Below, in pieces: positions 44,261 through 47,856 of a stretch of DNA of 47,856 nt. The position numbers and the translations under genes were made by a program. This stretch comes from a virus: positions 1 through 47,856 of IMG/VR virus record IMGVR_UViG_3300005337_000024; one strand, 5' to 3'. The notes beneath the pieces are model-generated. The model did not search any database and was not told the origin of the DNA. It was given only the letters and a program-made list of their open reading frames with translations. How positions within the stretch are numbered: the stretch's first letter is position 1; every line of letters begins with the position of its first letter.

Positions 44261-46450
44261 ATGACAGACTATCTTAAGAAATACGGATTGACCGTTGTAA
44301 AGAACGGATGGCCGATTGTTCTACTTCCACATGGGAGCAAGAAACCAATTGGATTCAAATGGCAGGAGAAGGTTGTTACAGAGCACGACATCAAGCGAGC
44401 GCTCGCCTCCGGTAAGGAGTACGGGTTTGGGATCAAGTGCGGCAATGTGGTTGGGATAGACGACGATTACGAGGAGTCGGACACTGTCACCGAAACGTTC
44501 CTCGATGCGGTCAAGGAGCTCAAGGACCATTACTTCCCGAAGTCGCTCTGGCGGCGTGGCCGTCCGACGCGACAACCACTCCGCGTTATTCGTCTCAAGG
44601 ACGGGGAGGCCGCCAAGTCTCTCAATGTAGACAAGCTGCAGATCATCGGCAAGGGTCGTCAGTTCGTTGCCTATAACCTCCACCCCGATACAGGAGAATC
44701 GTATGTCTGGCTCAAAGGCGAAGACGAAGGCATCGGAAGCCCAGTCTCAATGCGATTCAAGGACATCCCCCAATACAGCAGAGCAGAGCTCGAGGGATTC
44801 TTGCAAGGGGTGCTCCTCCTCGAAGAAACCTTCGGACTGGCACCCGAACGAACAGGAGATGTTGTCCGCGCTATCAAGGCTGGTGAGCGTCCGAAGCGTG
44901 TCGCCGGGCTTTCTGCAGACCGAAAGCTGGTTGAGAAAGCATGCGAGTACATTGTGAACGATCCGAAGTGGGGATGGGAAGACTGGAATAACAACATCAT
45001 GATGCCCCTCTACAACGCCAGCAAAGGCGAACCGTGGGGTTTGGAGCTTGCACATGCGCTATCGGCCCAGAGCGATCTCTACGACGAAGCGACGACGGAA
45101 GAAAGATGGGAACAAATCGAGAAGCATCCAGCCGATCTACTCGGTTGGCCACGGCTCAATTGGCTGGCTCGACAACAGGGTATGCCTTTCCTCGGTCCGC
45201 TGGATTGGGACAACTACCGAGTCTTCATGGACCGCAAAGAAGTCCTTAATGTCACGAATAATCAGTGGATTATTTCTGAGAGGTTTAACGATCTGTTTGC
45301 AGATTATAAAGAGAAGAAACGCACGGTGATGCAAACGTTCGTAAAGAACCGTCCCGATCAAGTGTTCGACACGATTACGTGGGACAGCAGCCTGCCCAGC
45401 GGGATGGCCTCGAAGTCCGGACGTCGTCTTTGGAATACATGGGTGGCCCCGGACTGGTGGGGCGAACCGGGCGATATAACGCCATGGCTTATCGTCATGG
45501 ATAAGATCTTCGGAAATCTAATGCATCTGGTGATCAAACGGATGGCGTGTGACGTCCAGTATCCCGAAGTGCGGCCGCAATGGCACATCCTTGTCACGGG
45601 AGAGAACGGCATCGGCAAATCGACAACATTCTATCCGCTTATGGAATGGGCCAAGCGATTCAACATGCACGCGCCTATCACAACGAATATGATCAATGGC
45701 CCGTTCAATGCATGGATATCTCGTAAGAAGATCATAACGTTGAACGAAGTGGTTGGCATCACGTCAGCGCAATTCGACAATCTGAAGGACATGCTGGCGG
45801 GCGGTGAGAGCGAAATAATGGTCAACGACAAGAACGTCAAGTTGGTGCCTGAACATCTTATTGCTTCGTTCTACTGTTCCAGTAACCATCGCAATGCGTT
45901 GTCGATCACAAAGACCGAGCGCAGGCTCTTGGTCCATCATAGTCAAGAGCCATCGCCCGAGAAGGGTAGCAAGGCATCGAAGGAAGCATATGATGCATTC
46001 CAATGGGTTAAACAGAACTGGCCTCGAGTGGTTCATCATCTGAAGCATGAAGTCAAAGTGTCCTCGGCGTTCGTGCAAGTTCATCCCGGTGTGACGGCTG
46101 GACAACGAGAAATGGCGGACATGACCGCCCCAGCGCACGAGCGTATCGCCGACAACATCCGCGAGATCATGCACAACGTCCCTGTCTTCGATATGCGGGA
46201 CGTCGCCACCGCGTTGGCCATGGACGAGAGCAGCGTGGACGGCAGCATGATCAACAATGGCATGATCCGCAAAGCGCTAAGCCATCTAGGTGCTGTCCGT
46301 CTCAACAACGGCCGGTCTGTGAAGATCATCAACGGACATGGCGCAGAACAGAAACGGTTATGGTCCCTCGACCGCGAACTGGAAACGGCACCGAATGAAC
46401 AAGTGCGATTCCTATACGAGACGTTCCGTAAAGATGAGAAGTACAGCTAG
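44261..46450 (+). CDS. Primase-helicase: prim-pol domain fused to SF3-type helicase
   Basis: The real start is the ATG at 44261 with GAGGAGAGA upstream; the frame stays open for 1.1 kb further but without SD and across genes on the other strand. The 729-residue chain has an archaeo-eukaryotic-type prim-pol domain (GIDDDY at about 66-71, IIGKGRQFVAYNLHPDTG) and a C-terminal SF3/D5-like helicase with Walker A GENGIGKST (about 446-454), a LNEVVG acidic motif, and YCSSNHRNAL...TERRLL as the sensor region. It primes and unwinds at the fork. Transcribed rightward, divergent from the early operon. Confidence 0.87.
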   Translation: MTDYLKKYGLTVVKNGWPIVLLPHGSKKPIGFKWQEKVVTEHDIKRALASGKEYGFGIKCGNVVGIDDDYEESDTVTETFLDAVKELKDHYFPKSLWRRGRPTRQPLRVIRLKDGEAAKSLNVDKLQIIGKGRQFVAYNLHPDTGESYVWLKGEDEGIGSPVSMRFKDIPQYSRAELEGFLQGVLLLEETFGLAPERTGDVVRAIKAGERPKRVAGLSADRKLVEKACEYIVNDPKWGWEDWNNNIMMPLYNASKGEPWGLELAHALSAQSDLYDEATTEERWEQIEKHPADLLGWPRLNWLARQQGMPFLGPLDWDNYRVFMDRKEVLNVTNNQWIISERFNDLFADYKEKKRTVMQTFVKNRPDQVFDTITWDSSLPSGMASKSGRRLWNTWVAPDWWGEPGDITPWLIVMDKIFGNLMHLVIKRMACDVQYPEVRPQWHILVTGENGIGKSTTFYPLMEWAKRFNMHAPITTNMINGPFNAWISRKKIITLNEVVGITSAQFDNLKDMLAGGESEIMVNDKNVKLVPEHLIASFYCSSNHRNALSITKTERRLLVHHSQEPSPEKGSKASKEAYDAFQWVKQNWPRVVHHLKHEVKVSSAFVQVHPGVTAGQREMADMTAPAHERIADNIREIMHNVPVFDMRDVATALAMDESSVDGSMINNGMIRKALSHLGAVRLNNGRSVKIINGHGAEQKRLWSLDRELETAPNEQVRFLYETFRKDEKYS

Positions 46451-46462
46451 AAGGAGAAAGTA

Positions 46463-46684
46463 ATGTCTGATATCGCAATCATGACTGCACAAGAGCTCAT
46501 GCGCCAAGCTGGCATGACAGCTAACGACTATATGTCCTATGCCATCGAGCGGATCGACAAACAGCTGGGAGTTGGATACGCCCGCAAACATCCGGAACTT
46601 ATCGGACAATTCATGCGTACGGCTGCACAGGATTTCCATACTGCTATGATGGTGCAATGTTCCGTGCGCGGTTCCCAATCCTAG
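46463..46684 (+). CDS. Small helical protein after the primase (73 aa)
   Basis: MSDIAIMTAQELMRQAGMTA with SD AGAAGGAG. Entirely helical, neutral, without membrane segment. Co-transcribed with primase and exonuclease; could be a replication accessory protein. No family recognised. Confidence 0.65.
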   Translation: MSDIAIMTAQELMRQAGMTANDYMSYAIERIDKQLGVGYARKHPELIGQFMRTAAQDFHTAMMVQCSVRGSQS

Positions 46685-46726
46685 AAGACGACTATCCCGC
46701 GGTCAAACTAACAGAAGGAGTAGACT

Positions 46727-47299
46727 ATGTCATCCGATATCATGATCGATCTTGAGACGCTGGGCCTCCAGCCGGGTTGCGTCCTGCTGTCGTTGGGTGC
46801 AGCCGCTTTCAGTTTGAATGAACCCGGCAGTCTAGGGGACACCTTCCATTGCAACATCAACCGAACCTCGTGCGTCAAGCTGGGTATGTTCATCGACCCT
46901 TCCACGGAAATGTGGTGGACAACGCAGAGTGAGGAGGCGAAGGCAGGACTCTGGAACCCTCAGCCGGTGGACATCAGCATTGCCTTCTACCACTTCTTCG
47001 AGTGGATCAAAAAGCATGGGGATGTTCGCGTGTGGTCGCATGGGGCTGGCTTCGATCTGCCTATGATCCATGATGCTGCCCGGCGCTGTGGATATTCTAT
47101 GCCATGGTCGTTCCGCAATGAACGCGATACACGGACTCTGTTCCATCTGGCACGAAATCTGATTCCGTGGGGGCAATACGTCGAGATAATGGAACAAAAA
47201 GCTGGTGTTCACCATCATGCGAGGGACGATTCTGTCACACAGGCCGAACAGGTCATGAAACTCTGGGCAGCCGTGGAAGGGTCAAAAAATGGGGGGTGA
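46727..47299 (+). CDS. DnaQ-like 3'-5' exonuclease (DexA/ExoVIII type)
   Basis: A 190-residue protein with exonuclease motif I IMIDLETLG (Asp, Glu), motif II WSHGAGFDLPMI (Asp) and motif III ARDDSVTQAEQV, including HHHARDD with the general-base His. The full DEDDh set is present. Similar phage exonucleases degrade host DNA or edit replication products. SD AGAAGGAG. Its C-terminal end runs into the iteron region. Confidence 0.8.
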   Translation: MSSDIMIDLETLGLQPGCVLLSLGAAAFSLNEPGSLGDTFHCNINRTSCVKLGMFIDPSTEMWWTTQSEEAKAGLWNPQPVDISIAFYHFFEWIKKHGDVRVWSHGAGFDLPMIHDAARRCGYSMPWSFRNERDTRTLFHLARNLIPWGQYVEIMEQKAGVHHHARDDSVTQAEQVMKLWAAVEGSKNGG

Positions 47300-47301
47300 A
47301 C

Positions 47302-47642
47302 GGTGCGCGGTGCAGGCCGTTTTGGTGAACAGCACCGTGAGGTGCATACTTTCCTGGGTGGTCTAAGCGTCTGTAATAACAGGAAAATATCCAAATTCAG
47401 GTGCAGGGTGCAGTGGGTGCAGCAAATGGCCATTTTTATATATAGATATACTCATACATATTCAATATACTTTCCTTCGTATTGCTATGGGTATTTACTG
47501 CACCCACTGCACCTTCTATTAATAAATAAGGGGAAATAGTAGTAAATATATGGATTTTTCTTGGGTGCACTGAATTGGGTGCAGTAGGAAGTATTCAGCA
47601 ATTGAGATGCACCGCTGCACCTGAGCGAAAGGAGGGACCAAA
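47302..47642 (+). repeat. Iteron array in AT-rich DNA: candidate replication origin
   Basis: About eleven GGTGCA-type hexamers/heptamers in both orientations lie here (47309, 47341, 47400, 47407, 47416, 47498, 47507, 47564, 47578, 47606, 47614). Two form a 16-bp perfect inverted repeat, GGTGCAGTGGGTGCAG at 47407 and its complement at 47498. The sequence between and after (47423-47560) is strongly AT-rich (runs of TATA, ATTAATAAATAA). No convincing gene fills the gap. Next to the primase-helicase it fits an origin with initiator sites and an unwinding element; an operator array is the alternative. Confidence 0.55.
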
Positions 47643-47828
47643 ATGGATGCGAGACCAGTTCAGCTTGTAGTGTCTCCCGAGGAGTTTCTGGAGTTGCAAA
47701 TGGTCGATGATGAAGAGCTGTTGGTGCTGGTGTCCTGGATCACGGGGCAGTCCTTGAGTACGGTTCGACAGTGGGCTGTTCCAAACATGCCACCGATAGA
47801 AGTGATTGTCGATTGGAACAGGGAGTAG
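47643..47828 (+). CDS. Small HTH-like protein (61 aa)
   Basis: MDARPVQLVVSPEEFLELQM with SD AAAGGAGGGA. The central segment ITGQSLSTVRQWAVPNMPP resembles an excisionase-like or MerR-like HTH ('S..TVRQW...G..P'). It directly follows the iteron array, so it is a candidate to bind it. Function inferred. Confidence 0.6.
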   Translation: MDARPVQLVVSPEEFLELQMVDDEELLVLVSWITGQSLSTVRQWAVPNMPPIEVIVDWNRE

Positions 47829-47831
47829 GTC

Positions 47832-47856
47832 ATGCCGAAGCCTATCTATCCCGAGG
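47832..47856 (+). CDS. Start of a further gene, truncated by the window end
   Basis: ATG at 47832, 3 nt after the stop of the HTH-like gene and preceded by GGGAG, opens MPKPIYPE. Only eight residues are visible. Confidence 0.4.

Noticed and set aside
47303-47539. 78-aa plus-strand frame in the iteron region
   Set aside because: Starts at a non-ATG codon without SD; codons follow the repeats and AT-rich block.
1-47856. Lysogeny module, transposons, CRISPR arrays or rRNA
   Set aside because: No integrase, excisionase-attachment arrangement, transposase, terminal inverted repeats, regularly spaced repeats or rRNA-like sequence was seen; the HTH-like protein at 47643 alone is not evidence of lysogeny.

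Overview
The window is part of the genome of a tailed double-stranded DNA bacteriophage with a contractile (myovirus-type) tail. The evidence is an ordered set of capsid, sheath, tube, tail-chaperone, tape-measure, hub, spike, baseplate J and collar-fibre genes, dense coding with start/stop overlaps, strong Shine-Dalgarno (SD) sites, and a phage replication set (family A DNA polymerase, DUF2815 ssDNA-binding protein, DUF2800 nuclease, SNF2-like helicase, prim-pol/SF3 primase-helicase). There is no integrase, insertion sequence, CRISPR array or rRNA here. The host cannot be named; a Gram-negative bacterium is likely but inferred only from tail type and SD usage. Both ends cut through genes.

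Layout. (1) 1-17218, plus strand: virion genes, from the end of the major capsid gene through neck, tail and baseplate to the tail fibre. (2) 17219-17556: a convergence zone holding terminators and nested inverted repeats. (3) 17557-44104, minus strand: about 65 mostly small early/middle genes. They include many one-helix membrane proteins and zinc-ribbon proteins, a helicase, nucleotide-metabolism genes, an apparent DNA-hypermodification operon (27.6-33.1 kb), DNA polymerase, ssDNA-binding protein and a nuclease. (4) 44105-44260: a divergent promoter region. (5) 44261-47856, plus strand: primase-helicase, a 3'-5' exonuclease, an iteron-rich AT-rich candidate origin, and a small helix-turn-helix-like protein.

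How it fits together. The minus-strand operon from 33109 down to about 26.3 kb is translationally coupled. It combines a protein of the 5-hmdU DNA kinase helical-domain/thymine-pyrophosphorylase family, two paralogous GT-A-like glycosyltransferases, an APH-type small-molecule kinase, a sugar-phosphate-type nucleotidyltransferase, a thymidylate-synthase-family enzyme and an HD-domain 5'-nucleotidase. I read this as a pathway that makes 5-hydroxymethyl-dUMP, activates the base in DNA and attaches a nucleotide-activated group: a candidate uncharacterised DNA hypermodification.

Three non-coding signals stand out. A circularly permuted tRNA-Thr(GGU) gene lies at 39848-39934 (minus): its 3' half precedes its 5' half, and every stem pairs perfectly. 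A two-stem crossing (pseudoknot) structure sequesters the ribosome-binding site of the ssDNA-binding-protein gene (36843-36924). An array of about eleven GGTGCA-type iterons with a 16-bp perfect inverted repeat follows the primase-helicase and exonuclease genes. All functional statements rest on motif recognition by eye; no searches were run.
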